Assembly: GCA_903927345.1 (NCBI GenBank) | Contig: CAIYMO010000017.1 | Span: 1 to 64,000 of the forward strand | Length of the DNA stretch: 64,000 nucleotides | Source: an uncultured Armatimonadota bacterium | GTDB lineage: Bacteria; Armatimonadota; Fimbriimonadia; Fimbriimonadales; Fimbriimonadaceae | Direction of reading: 5' to 3' | Part shown: positions 48,415-60,500 of the stretch, piece after piece | Layout: the number at the start of each line of letters is the position of its first letter | Position numbering within the stretch: position 1 is the first letter of the stretch | Position numbers and translations under genes: made by a program | The notes under the pieces: generated by a model | What the model was told of the DNA's origin: nothing | The model's input: the letters and a program-made list of their open reading frames with translations, nothing else | Databases searched by the model: none

Positions 48415-48717
48415 ATGCAATCGCAAAGCGCCACCAAAATAGCAAATAAGAGCGCGATCACACAAAAGGAGGTTGAGACAGTCATCGAGCAGTCGTTCGA
48501 TGGTCTCTGGGAACAGGGAGTTCTCGGTGTTCGAGTCAACGTCACCGAAGAGCAGGCGAACATCGCCGTCTACCTACTTCGCGATGCTGAAATGGACCAG
48601 GTGAGTCAAGCCATCCAAACAGTATCAGAGAACCTTGGAGACGAACTGGAAGTCCGCGACACAATCATTCGCGGAGTCATCCCGTTCAACCGAATCTCGA
48701 CCTACGTCGCAGCCTAA
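48415..48717 (+). CDS. Small conserved-looking hypothetical protein
   Basis: ORF 48316..48717. The best start is probably ATG 48415 (MQSQSATKIANKSAITQKEVETVIEQ...). A terminator follows. Confidence 0.6.
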   Translation: MQSQSATKIANKSAITQKEVETVIEQSFDGLWEQGVLGVRVNVTEEQANIAVYLLRDAEMDQVSQAIQTVSENLGDELEVRDTIIRGVIPFNRISTYVAA

Positions 48718-48727
48718 CTAAACAGAT

Positions 48728-48765
48728 AGCCCTGCCAAACGCTTACGCGTTAGCGGGGCTTTTTT
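48728..48765 (+). terminator. Rho-independent terminator
   Basis: agccctgc ... gcggggct tttttt. Confidence 0.75.
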
Positions 48766-49864
48766 ACGCCAATACTTCGCGATAACTCTCAACGAAAATG
48801 TCAAGTTCTTCCGGAGTGCCAACACTGACCCGAAGGCAGTTTGGCAAACCAAGAACGTGCCCCGACCGAGTGATCACTCCCTTGCGAAGCAGGGCCTGGA
48901 ACACCGGCTCCGCAGGCCGCCCAATATCCGCAAGGATAAAGTTAGCGTGGCTCTCATAAGGCGTACCGCCCGTCTCCTTAAACAGGGCCGTCAACCGGTC
49001 CAATCCCGCCTGATTCATCGCCACCGTCCGCGCCACATAGTCGTCGTCCGACAAAGCCCCAATCGCCGCCGCCTGAGCCAAAATATTCACATTAAACGGC
49101 TCCCGTGCCCGGTCAATCGCATCCGAAATCTCCGGCGACACAAACGCATAACCAACCCGTAGCCCCGCCAAGCCATAAGCCTTGCTCATCGTCCGCATCC
49201 CCACCACGTTCGGGAACCGCGACAGATAATCAAGCGAGTTCGGCATTCCCGGCGCGCCCTGCGCGAACTCAAAATACGCCTCATCCAAGACAACCACCGT
49301 TGTGGAAGGCACCGACTGCAAAAGCCCCTCAATCTCGACCTGAGAAACAATCGTCCCCGTCGGGTTGTTCGGGTTCGCAATGAACATCAACTTGGTCCGC
49401 TCCGAAGTCCGAGCCGCCATCGCCGGGATATCCAGCCGCATGTCCGTCGTCAAAGGAACCTTGGTCAAAACGCAGTTCGCCAGTCCCGCCGCCGCGTCGT
49501 ACCGCACAAACGAAGGATCACCAACGATAATTTCATCATCAGAAGACCCCAGAAAAACCTGACCGAGCAGATGAATAATCTCATCGCTCCCGTTCCCCAC
49601 CACAATCTGGTTCATGGGCAAGCCGTACTTCGCCGCCAAAGCCTCGCGTAACGAGAAGCAAGAAGCATCCGGATAAAGGTGCAATGTCTCCGCCGCTGCC
49701 TTTACTGCCTCAACCGCCCGCGGCGATGGCCCCAACGGGTTCTCGTTCGAAGCCAGCTTAACCACCCGATCCAACCCAAGCTCCCGCTTCACCTCATCAA
49801 TCGGCTTCCCCGGAGAATAAGGGCTCATCTTCAAAATCGCAGGTCGAATCGGAGTGTTGGGCAC
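48764..49864 (-). CDS. hisC: Histidinol-phosphate aminotransferase
   Basis: 366 aa; VVKLASNENPLGPSPRAVEAVKAAAETLHLYPD...IVVGNGSDEIIHLLGQVFL...FIANPNNPTGTIVS...VVLDEAYFEFA...RTMSKAYGLAGLRVGYAF. Confidence 0.95.
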   Translation of the reverse strand: MPNTPIRPAILKMSPYSPGKPIDEVKRELGLDRVVKLASNENPLGPSPRAVEAVKAAAETLHLYPDASCFSLREALAAKYGLPMNQIVVGNGSDEIIHLLGQVFLGSSDDEIIVGDPSFVRYDAAAGLANCVLTKVPLTTDMRLDIPAMAARTSERTKLMFIANPNNPTGTIVSQVEIEGLLQSVPSTTVVVLDEAYFEFAQGAPGMPNSLDYLSRFPNVVGMRTMSKAYGLAGLRVGYAFVSPEISDAIDRAREPFNVNILAQAAAIGALSDDDYVARTVAMNQAGLDRLTALFKETGGTPYESHANFILADIGRPAEPVFQALLRKGVITRSGHVLGLPNCLRVSVGTPEELDIFVESYREVLA

Positions 49865-49975
49865 CCCTCTATTGTGACAGACATCCCATCATAGAACGCG
49901 GCAGCCCCTGTCCGCTTTTGAGCCACACCCGTTGTGAAATGCAACCCATCGCGCGGTGTTGCGTACATCAGGTAG

Positions 49976-50272
49976 GTGGAGACCCCTGATGATTTCATAG
50001 GTCAAAGTGGCCAGAGCAAGCCTAAGGATCGAGTCGGTTGCGGCTCTGCGATTCTCGGTTTTGTCGCAGGCGTGCCAGTAGGATTCATTCTGCTGCTGAT
50101 CGTGCGACACCTGACGGTCTACAACAACCTGTCACTAGCATTGGTCGCCGTTTCGGTTGCTGGATGCCTCTGGAGTTGGCGACTTGGAAAGTTCAAAAGG
50201 CAAACCTCAATTCTGCTCTGCGCTAGCCTAGGCACCCAGCTATCTCCTTACATCTTGTGGTTCATGGACTGA
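49976..50272 (+). CDS. Possible small membrane protein
   Basis: 98-aa GTG-start ORF with hydrophobic segments GSAILGFVAGVPVGFILLLIV and LSLALVAVSVAGCLW. No family recognised. Confidence 0.35.
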   Translation: METPDDFIGQSGQSKPKDRVGCGSAILGFVAGVPVGFILLLIVRHLTVYNNLSLALVAVSVAGCLWSWRLGKFKRQTSILLCASLGTQLSPYILWFMD

Positions 50273-50701
50273 CGAGGAGCGAGTCGGTTTCGGGAGCGGT
50301 AGGAACAGCAACCTCGAGATTCCTATTCAACTGTGTCCAGGTTCGGGGCGGGGCCAACCTGAACCGCCCTCAGCCCCCAGAACGCGATACTCCTCTTCAA
50401 GCACAATCCCAAGCCTTTCTGCACGCTCTGAGTTGTGCCGAGCTAGCTTGCCAAGTCTCTACCGGCTTCCTTCAGTTGGAGAATGCGAACTATCTGCTTT
50501 GTCTCGTCGGCCGCTCCGGGTCTGCAAATTGGTTAGGTTTTATAGTGAAACAAATTCGCGGGAGCAGATCGCAGATCATTGCCATGCCAGCGATAACTTC
50601 GCTCCACCGACAAGCAGGACTATTTGAAACCACAAGCAGATATTTCATAGTAAAATTCTTCTAAACTCCGACTTTCATTATCCAAACATGGCAGCCTTCA
50701 C

Positions 50702-51658
50702 ATGAACAAACTCAACGTAATCTCAATCCTCCTGCTTGCATGCGTACCAAGTGGCACCCTCGCGCGGAAGCATAAACTTGGAGTTTTTAATTGTGGCGAT
50801 GAAGAGTTTTATTCAGTTGCCTTCTCTCCAGATGGTAAGACCATCGCAACTGGAAGCTACGATGGTGCCTTCGGACGCGTAAAAGTCTGGGACGCAGCAA
50901 GCGGAACAGAACTCCGAGATTTCATAGATCATTCAAAGGAGGTCGCTTCAGTTGCGTTTTCTCCAGATGGTAAGTCCATCTTGAGCGGAAGCGAGGACGA
51001 AACCGTCATGCTCTGGGACCTGGCAAGCGGTAAAAGACTCAAGACGCTCTATGGGCATTCGACATGGGTCACTTCTGTTGCGTTTTCTCCAGATGGTAAG
51101 ACGATCGCGAGTGGAGATTTTCGCGGATTCGTACAGGTATGGGACGCAGCAAAAAGAACTCATCTTAAGACAATCCTTGGAGCTGGTGACATCTCAGTCG
51201 CCTTCTCTCCAGACAGTAAGATCCTCGCAACTGGAGGCAACGGCGGCAGCGTACAAGTCTGGGACGTAGCAAGCGGTAAAGAACTCAAGTCGTTTACCGG
51301 GCATTCGCTCCAGGTCACTTCAGTTGCCTTTTCCCCAAATGGTAAGACCATTGCAACCGGGAGCCTCGACAATACTGTAAGGATCTGGGACGTTACTACT
51401 GGTAAAGCGCTCAAGAAGTTCACTGGGCATTCTGATGTTGTCACTTCAGTTGATTTCTCTCCAGATGGTAAGACCATCGTGAGCGGAGGCGAGGACAATA
51501 CTGTAAGGGTCTGGGATCTGGCAAGCAGTAAAGCGCTCAAGACGTTCACTGGGCATTCTGATGCTGTCACTTCAGTTGACTTCTCTCCAGATAGTAAGAA
51601 AATTGCAAGCGCAAGCCTCGACGGCACCGTCGGAGTCTGGGACGTCGCCAATGGTTAA
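50702..51658 (+). CDS. Secreted WD40-repeat protein (single seven-bladed beta-propeller)
   Basis: 318 aa; signal-like MNKLNVISILLLACVPSGTLA. Seven repeats of SVAFSPDGKTIATGS.DNTVRVWDLASGKALKTFTGHSDxVT. Confidence 0.93.
   Translation: MNKLNVISILLLACVPSGTLARKHKLGVFNCGDEEFYSVAFSPDGKTIATGSYDGAFGRVKVWDAASGTELRDFIDHSKEVASVAFSPDGKSILSGSEDETVMLWDLASGKRLKTLYGHSTWVTSVAFSPDGKTIASGDFRGFVQVWDAAKRTHLKTILGAGDISVAFSPDSKILATGGNGGSVQVWDVASGKELKSFTGHSLQVTSVAFSPNGKTIATGSLDNTVRIWDVTTGKALKKFTGHSDVVTSVDFSPDGKTIVSGGEDNTVRVWDLASSKALKTFTGHSDAVTSVDFSPDSKKIASASLDGTVGVWDVANG
50810..51650 (+). repeat. Seven ~126-bp WD40-encoding DNA repeats, highly similar at nucleotide level
   Basis: Recurring blocks such as 'tcacttcagttg.cttctctccagatggtaagaccatcg' and 'tgtaaggrtctgggay'. 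Confidence 0.85.
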
Positions 51659-51728
51659 GGACTTGATGCCATAGTGAGCCACTTAGGTGTGCGAGGGAAG
51701 CAGAAGTAACTTGGATGGTCGATGCCTC

Positions 51729-51866
51729 GGGATCCTCGATCCCGCAGGCTGAAACCTGAGCATGGCTTCAAGCCGACGAGACTAAGTCCCTCTAGAGAGG
51801 GACTTAGGTGGAAGCGCTAGCGCCTCCTAAGACGTGTGGAGGCGTCCCCTCAACCGTCCCCTCCAC
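51729..51866. repeat. Cluster of small inverted repeats (intergenic hairpins)
   Basis: cgggatc-ctc-gatcccg (51729-51745); ctaagtccctct-ag-agagggacttag (51782-51807); cgcctcc(51821-51827)/ggaggcg(51838-51844), mutually exclusive with gtggagg(51836-51842)/cctccac(51860-51866). Confidence 0.75.
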
Positions 51867-52028
51867 TCCATATTCCTAGCCGAACCAGGTTGACAAACAC
51901 CCCAGAACTACGCCTAGTAGGTAGATGTTCAATTCTCTAGGAATCAACCCTGCTCGACGCATTACCACCCGTCACTCACAACACCAATCGAACCGAAACA
52001 GCCCGCCTGCCTCATCCCGCACACATAT

Positions 52029-52058
52029 TGGCGCAAACAGGTTCAATCATTTGCGCCA
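52029..52058. repeat. Isolated hairpin
   Basis: tggcgcaaa-caggttcaatca-tttgcgcca: perfect 9-bp arms, no T-run. Confidence 0.7.
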
Positions 52059-52127
52059 GTTGTCACGAACTATCGCTCAAAACGAGAACCCGTTGAACCT
52101 AAATGCGCCCACTGCGCCATCCCCCGT

Positions 52128-53090
52128 TCACTTCGACGGAATCAGGCGCCAAACATCTGGATCCTCGGACCCGCAGTACCAAGCGCTCACCTTGTTGATC
52201 CCCAAAGGCTTCAACGCGGCAATCTTCTGCTCAAACGCCGCCCGACCCGAGAAATAAACCTTATCGGCTTGCACAAGCTCGCCGCTCGCCGCATCCACCC
52301 GAAACGGCAGCCGTGAAAGATCAGCATAAGTCAACGACGTCGCCGGCTTCACCCGCCAGTCGTAGCCGTACCAAGCCACCGCGATATCAACCTTCGAAGC
52401 CGGCATCTGGCTCAAGGCAAACTTCGCAACGCGAACGACCCACTCCGTCGGAGCAATCGAACCCGCATCCGAAGTTGACCAGTGAACGTCGTAACACATG
52501 ACCTTCACCCGGTCAGCCGCCGCGCCGATCGCCTTCCAGTCATGCGCCTTTGGCCCATCCCAGTTGCCCGGCTCCTCAGTCTTCGGGTGAACCGTGACCG
52601 AAAGGATCTTCTTCTTCGCATGAAGCCCCTTCGCCAACGCACCAACAAACTCAGAAAACGCCTTCCGATCCGTGGCCGCCAACGACTCAAAATCAAGATC
52701 GATCCCGTCGAGACCATCCTTCTGAGTCAGCTCAACCAGCTTAGCAACCGCCGCCTGAGACTTCTTCGGACTGTTCAACAGCAAAGTCATCCGCTTGGAA
52801 TCAAACCCGTCCGGATCCTCATAGTTGTTCACCATGCCCAGCATGCGAACCTTAAACTTCTTCGCCGTCGCCTGAACCCGCGCCCAATTGGAATCACTCC
52901 AAAGCGTGTTCATCACCACCGAACCGTCCGCCGACACGGTGTACCGCTGAGGCATAATCTCGCTCAGCTTCGCCGCCCGCTGCTCAAAGGTATCAATACT
53001 CGCCTGGTTAAAAGGAACAACCCAAGCGGAAACCTCCAAACTGGTCTGAAACAGGAATGGCAGAATCATAACTGAACCATACCCGTGCAA
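52128..53090 (-). CDS. GH18 chitinase-like/spore-cortex-lytic-like glycosyl hydrolase
   Basis: 320 aa; DGLDGIDLDFESLAATDRKAFSEFVGALAKGLHAKKKILSVTVHPK (DGIDLDFE) and VKVMCYDVHWSTSDAGSIAP. Confidence 0.88.
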   Translation of the reverse strand: MHGYGSVMILPFLFQTSLEVSAWVVPFNQASIDTFEQRAAKLSEIMPQRYTVSADGSVVMNTLWSDSNWARVQATAKKFKVRMLGMVNNYEDPDGFDSKRMTLLLNSPKKSQAAVAKLVELTQKDGLDGIDLDFESLAATDRKAFSEFVGALAKGLHAKKKILSVTVHPKTEEPGNWDGPKAHDWKAIGAAADRVKVMCYDVHWSTSDAGSIAPTEWVVRVAKFALSQMPASKVDIAVAWYGYDWRVKPATSLTYADLSRLPFRVDAASGELVQADKVYFSGRAAFEQKIAALKPLGINKVSAWYCGSEDPDVWRLIPSK

Positions 53091-53124
53091 AAAGAAGCCA
53101 GAGCCGATGATTCAGCTCTGGCTA
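53088..53124 (-). terminator. Rho-independent terminator downstream of katG
   Basis: Minus strand: AGCCAGAGC tgaatcatcg GCTCTGGCT tctttttg. Confidence 0.85.
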
Positions 53125-53142
53125 CTAATGTGGAGCGATCTC

Positions 53143-55416
<2,274 letters not shown>

Positions 55417-55545
55417 CTACGTCCCCTACAGCGTCAGAATCGCCGTTTCGAGCCCTTTCACTACACAATGGGGACAACTCAAAAATGGGTCGCGAGAGTT
55501 CTTTGAGCTACTTGCCTACCTCGACCATAAAGATGAAGTAAAAGA

Positions 55546-55620
55546 TGGTGGGCGGTACAGGACTTGAACCTGTGACCCCTACAGTGTCATTGTAGTGCTC
55601 TACCACTGAGCTAACCGCCC
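55546..55620 (-). tRNA. tRNA-Val (anticodon GAC), CCA encoded
   Basis: Reverse complement: GGGCGGT TA GCTC AGTGGTA GAGC A CTACA ATGACAC TGTAG GGGTC ACAGG TTCAAGT CCTGT ACCGCCC A CCA. Full cloverleaf. Confidence 0.95.
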
Positions 55621-55687
55621 CCGGAGTCACTGTCAACAATTTGCCGACAGGAACTACTATTATCCTGATTTGTTCGCGTGTTCGCAA

Positions 55688-56443
55688 TCAGGGCTTCTTT
55701 GACAAGTCTTTGAAGAACTTTGTCAACTGCTCAAGAGCCTCTTCGGGAAGCTCATGGCCGCCATCCGAGACGTACCAAACCGAAGGGGCCTTACCTTCCC
55801 AAATCGTCGAGTTGTTACCATAGGGCTTACCCTCGCCCGTTGCTCCATTGACGCGCTTTGCCGAGTTGAACGAAAGCTGTTGACCAGCAAACTTCACGAT
55901 TGGATCATTCCGACCAGACACCGAAAAAAGCGCAGTCGGCTTGTTCTCGGGCAACGTACGGCCACCGCCGCAACAAACGCCCAGACCCTTGAAAAGGTTC
56001 GGATGAGAATTCCATGCCACCATCGTCATTGCACCGCCGTTAGAGTGACCCATCGAGAAAACATTTTTTTCATCGATCCGGTTGTTCTTTTTCGCCCACT
56101 CAAGCATCGCATCAAGAAACTTCTCGTCCCGATTACCCTCGGTGTTCACCCGTTGCTGCCAACCATTCTTCTTGCCGTCCGGATCGGTCATTCCCTTGGT
56201 CGGCAAGCCCTGCGGATACAGGGACACAGCCTGGGGCCATGTCTTGTTGAACTTAAATCGGTTCAGCGAATAGCGCATATTGCCGCCATGACCGTGGAAT
56301 GCGAACACCAAAGGTCTTGGTCGAGCATCTTTAGTCAGGGGGGCGTAAGCGATGAACTGGCGCTCCACACCGTCAACGGTAAGGGTGACGGTCTGGAGTC
56401 CGTCCGCCTGAGCTACTGCGAGTGCGATGATTGCGTTCAGCAT
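55688..56443 (-). CDS. Secreted alpha/beta-hydrolase, PHB-depolymerase/feruloyl-esterase (LpqC)-like
   Basis: 251 aa; RPLVFAFHGHGGNMRYSLNRFKF...NRIDEKNVFSMGHSNGGAMTMVAWNSHPNLFKGLGVCCGG...DGGHELPEEALEQLTKFF (GHSNG nucleophile elbow). Confidence 0.88.
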   Translation of the reverse strand: MLNAIIALAVAQADGLQTVTLTVDGVERQFIAYAPLTKDARPRPLVFAFHGHGGNMRYSLNRFKFNKTWPQAVSLYPQGLPTKGMTDPDGKKNGWQQRVNTEGNRDEKFLDAMLEWAKKNNRIDEKNVFSMGHSNGGAMTMVAWNSHPNLFKGLGVCCGGGRTLPENKPTALFSVSGRNDPIVKFAGQQLSFNSAKRVNGATGEGKPYGNNSTIWEGKAPSVWYVSDGGHELPEEALEQLTKFFKDLSKKP

Positions 56444-56478
56444 GTTGACTCAAACGGACGGCGGGGTCAAAGGTTCAG

Positions 56479-57240
56479 CTACTCGAGGTCGAATAGTTCA
56501 TCAGTCCCAAAGTTGCCATCCCGATCAATCTCACCGAGCGTATTCCTAGTGAAATCCGCCGAGTTGTAGCCGTACCCAAACGCTCCAGTTCTGTAAATCG
56601 GCGTTCGCGCGTTTGCATGAGTGTCTGTCCACAAAATGGTCCCTCGGCCAGAGTGACGCGCATGATACGAAGGGAAGTCAGACGAGGGTGGCTCCAAGTA
56701 AGTGTTTCCTTCCAGCGTGGGCGTTGAAGTTGACCAGTTGTTGATCCTCGCACAGGCCGCGAACGCTACTGTTTCACTCGGCGAGCCAATTGCCGTCGCA
56801 TTCACAGCAACCGGAGTCTCCGCCCAGGTCGGGGGAGCGTAGCTTGAGGGTGAAAGGTAACTGTAGTTGTAGCCGTAACCCGTAAATCCGACAACCGATC
56901 GCAATCGATTGGGGAAGGATGGGTCCTGTTGCACGCCCTTACCCTTGGTGTACGGAAACAGCAACCCGTCCTCCTCGCGCAAAACAGTTCCGTCAAAAGA
57001 TCCCCACCAATATCGAATGAGGGATGGTGTGGAGACAACGCGGACCCGCATCAGGGTGTCATCATAGTCCCCCGAATACATCGTCCAAGCAAGACCGATC
57101 TGCTTCAGATTGGAGATGGATTGAGTCTTTTTCGCAGCTTCTTTAGCCTGCGCAAAGACAGGAAATAGAATCGCGGCAAGGATTGCGATAATCGCAATGA
57201 CGACGAGAAGTTCGATAAGCGTAAACGCAGTTTTCTTCAT
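56479..57240 (-). CDS. Prepilin-type N-terminal cleavage/methylation domain protein (pseudopilin, H-X9-DG type)
   Basis: ATG 57240; [65 protein letters not shown]...[17 protein letters not shown]. Confidence 0.93.
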   Translation of the reverse strand: MKKTAFTLIELLVVIAIIAILAAILFPVFAQAKEAAKKTQSISNLKQIGLAWTMYSGDYDDTLMRVRVVSTPSLIRYWWGSFDGTVLREEDGLLFPYTKGKGVQQDPSFPNRLRSVVGFTGYGYNYSYLSPSSYAPPTWAETPVAVNATAIGSPSETVAFAACARINNWSTSTPTLEGNTYLEPPSSDFPSYHARHSGRGTILWTDTHANARTPIYRTGAFGYGYNSADFTRNTLGEIDRDGNFGTDELFDLE

Positions 57241-57243
57241 ATA

Positions 57244-57257
57244 GCCTCGGTTGAGGC
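57244..57257 (-). promoter_or_regulatory. SD-sequestering hairpin (putative riboswitch expression platform)
   Basis: Minus strand GCCTC-aacc-GAGGC immediately before tATATG. The GAGG Shine-Dalgarno-like sequence lies in the 3' arm. Confidence 0.6.
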
Positions 57258-57339
57258 CATCGTTAATGAGGGTGCCGTAACGCCCCAAACAGGGCGCTTC
57301 CCGCTACCAATGCTCGTTGGCGACAGCTTCTTTTTCAAC

Positions 57340-57475
57340 TCAAAGCGGGCATTCGGGCTCAGATATTTCTGTCTTGACCGTTGCGGCACAGCGCCGGACT
57401 TTCACCGGACTTTCCCCGTTCTTTCAGCGACTCCACGACGGAATCGCCTCTGAGATGTGAGCAAGATGATACATG
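57340..57475 (-). ncRNA. Cobalamin riboswitch
   Basis: Minus strand: gaggcgattccgtcgtggagtcgctgaaagaacGGGGAAAGTCCGGTGAAAGTCCGGCGCTGTGCCGCAACGGTcaagacagaaatatctGAGCCCGAATGCCCGC. This matches the GGGAA..GGUGaAAauCC..GC.GcCCCGCaACUGU core and an AGCCcGAA.gCC B12-box-like 3' element. Confidence 0.88.
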
Positions 57476-57512
57476 AAACCAGGGCAGATTTGCCGGGCAA
57501 AGCGGTAGGGTT

Positions 57513-60500
57513 ATGTCAATGAAATCTGTAAGAAGATTAGGGATTTTTGCGTTGGCCCTTGTTGCATCGTCCACCGCCCTCGCCGACGAACTTATCGGCG
57601 CCCGATGGCTCTCTCTAAGCCCAGATGGCTCACGATTGGCATTCAGCTACCAAGGTGACATTTGGGTTGCTCCTGCGAGCGGCGGCAAAGCCGTTCGAAT
57701 CACCGACAACGTCGAAATGGACGACCGTCCGGTCTGGAGCCCTGATGGCTCAAAAATCGCCTTCCAGAGCGATCGTTTCGGAAACTTTGATGTGTTCGTC
57801 GTCGGTGCTGACGGCGGAAAGCCAAAGCGGGTGACCTGGTTCTCGGGCAACGACGTTCCGTACTCCTGGGATGCCGACGGAAAATCGATCACTCTCATCC
57901 GTACGTTCGACAATGGCTACCGATCAGTCGTGACCCTGGATACCGAGACGCTCGGACTCAAAAGCCTGTTCAGCGACCAAATGCCGATTGACGCCCCCCA
58001 AGCTTCCCCGGAAGGCGACAAAGTTCTTTACGGACGCTTTGGATTCCCTTGGCAACGACCACGCTACCAAGGCTCTGCCGCCGAACAGCTTTGGCTGTTC
58101 GATAAGAAAACCGGGAAGCGAACCGAAGTCCGGAGCAACGGCTACCAGCACCTCTGGCCAAACATCACCAAATCAGGCATCTACGCAGTAACAATGACTG
58201 ACCCCGTCGCGAGCTCAAGCACCCTCACGAAGAGCGTCGGCAAGGTCACTTTCACCGTTGGTGGCACGCCAAACGTCTACAAGATCGATGCTAAAGGCTC
58301 CGCTAAGCGACTGACCAACTTCGCTGGTGATGGCGCGAGGTTCCTCGCAGCTTCGCGAGACGGCTCTCTACTTGCGTTCGAACGAGACGGATCGGTTTAC
58401 ACTCTTAAGCCAGGTGGAGAACCGGTGAAGGTCACCTTGACGGCGAACTTGGACGACAAGATTTCGACCGAGGAAAACGTCGTTCTCACCGAAGGCGCTG
58501 AGGCAGCAACGCTTAGCCCAGATGGATCCACCATTGTCTTTTCGGCTGGTAGCGAAATCTGGTCTGTCCCCGTCAAGAAGGGCGAAGGACCAAACCGAGA
58601 CGATGCCGTCCGATGGAGCGAGTGGGAAGGCGTCGATTCGGCTCCGATCTACACGCCAGATGGAAAGGGCGTTTTCTTCACGAGCGACCGCGAAGGTGCA
58701 CTTATGCTCTACCGATTGGATCTCGCAACCAAGAAGGCAGTCCGTGTCTCCACAGAGTCTGCCAGCGTGGAGAACCTGCAACTTACTCCCGACCGAAAGT
58801 CGCTCGCGTATCAGCAGTACGGTCCTAACGGAGGAATCTACACCGTTCCTGTAGAAGGCGGAAAGCCGACCCAAGTCGTCAAGCGTCCGGGCCGTGCCAA
58901 CCTTGAGTACAGTTTTTCACCCGATGGCAAGTACGTCGCCTTCGTCGAGATTCTCGAGGGAAGCGGACTCTACTACTGGGATTCCGGCAACAACGTCTTC
59001 GTTCAGGAACTCGCAACGGGCAAAAAGACGAACGTCACCCAAACCAACGCAGATCACCATGCGCCGATCTGGACTCCGGACGGAAAGTATCTCTACTTCC
59101 TCCGCTCAGGTGCGCTAACCGCGCTTCCGCTCAAGCCCGAAGAGCTTCGCTCAAACGAGCTCACGATGAAGTTCGAAAAGCCTAAGGACGCCGTCAAGGT
59201 TGAGATTGACTTCGAGGACATCGAAACCCGCTCACGACGCATCGGTGGCGTCAACGGTCCGATCTTCACCTTCGACAAGGAAGATGGATCGTTCTACTAT
59301 GCTGCTCCAGACGGAGTTTACAAAGCAGACTACAACGGTGAGAATCCACGCCGGGTCACCGGAGGATCCAACTGGGTCGAACTAAGTGAAGATGGACGCA
59401 CGCTTACCGTAACGCAGGGCGGACGAATCTATAACATCAACACCAAGGCTCCGGGCTTCCCCGCAATGCCGATCAGCTTCCGAGCTGAGTTCACCCGAGA
59501 TATCTCCAAGGTGCGCGCCGCTGCGTACCAGCAGTTCTGGAGAGCCTACAACGACTCCTTCTACGACCATAACTTCCACGGTCGTGACTGGAACACGATC
59601 GGCGAAAAGTATCGCAAGTTCTTGCCATCCGTTGGACACCGACGTGAAATGGCAACCCTGCTCGGATTCCTAACCGGCGAACTTGAGGCATCTCACGCTG
59701 AGGTCTCTCCAGGCCCCGGCGGAGCTCGTTCCACTTCATCAGCCGTACCAGGATTCGTCATCGACTACTCCTACTCGGGCCCCGGAATCAAGGTTCTGGA
59801 TGTCCCCAAACGCACGCCAGGAGCTTACGCAAAGACTAAGCTCAATCCTGGCGACGTCGTCACCAAAATCAACGGCAAAGAAGTAAGCACAAACGAAGCC
59901 CTCTTCCGAGACGTCCTCAACGACCAAGTTGGTCGAGAACTAACCATGACGGTAAAGGGAGTCGATGGCAAGGAACGAGAAGTCAAATCGAGAGCCCTTT
60001 CGACCGGTGAGTACGGCGGAATCATTCGTCAGAACAAGCTGGAATCGAACAGAAAGTGGGTTGAATCCAACTCCAACGGAGACTTCACGTACGTGCAGAT
60101 CGCCGGGATGGACGGTGGGTCGCTCGACCGATTCAATCAGCAGATCTGGCAATACGCGAAGGGCAAGAAGGGCGTCGTCATCGACGTTCGCGGAAACGGT
60201 GGCGGAAACACCGCAGACCGAATCATTGACATCCTCGAGCGACGCCAGAACATGAACTACGTTCCTCGCGATGAGGCGTTGGTTTCGGGTCCAGGAACGG
60301 TTCTGAATATGCCAATCGTTGTCATGTGCGACGAAACTAGCTTCTCCAACGCCGAAATGTTCCCTGAAGCGATGCGGGCCAGAAAGCTCGCCAAGATCGT
60401 CGGCCGCCCCACTAGCGGCTACGTCATCTACACGGGCGGACTTCCTCTTGTTGATGGAACCCAGGGTCGAATGCCGGGCACCGGCGTCTACCGAGTCGAC

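Noticed and set aside
50810-51650. CRISPR-like regular repeats
   Set aside because: The periodicity (~126 bp) is coding and corresponds to WD40 blades; there are no short direct repeats with unique spacers.
51925-52257. 110-aa + strand ORF after the WD40 gene
   Set aside because: No recognisable domain, overlaps the 3' end of the GH18 gene on the opposite strand, composition typical of noise.
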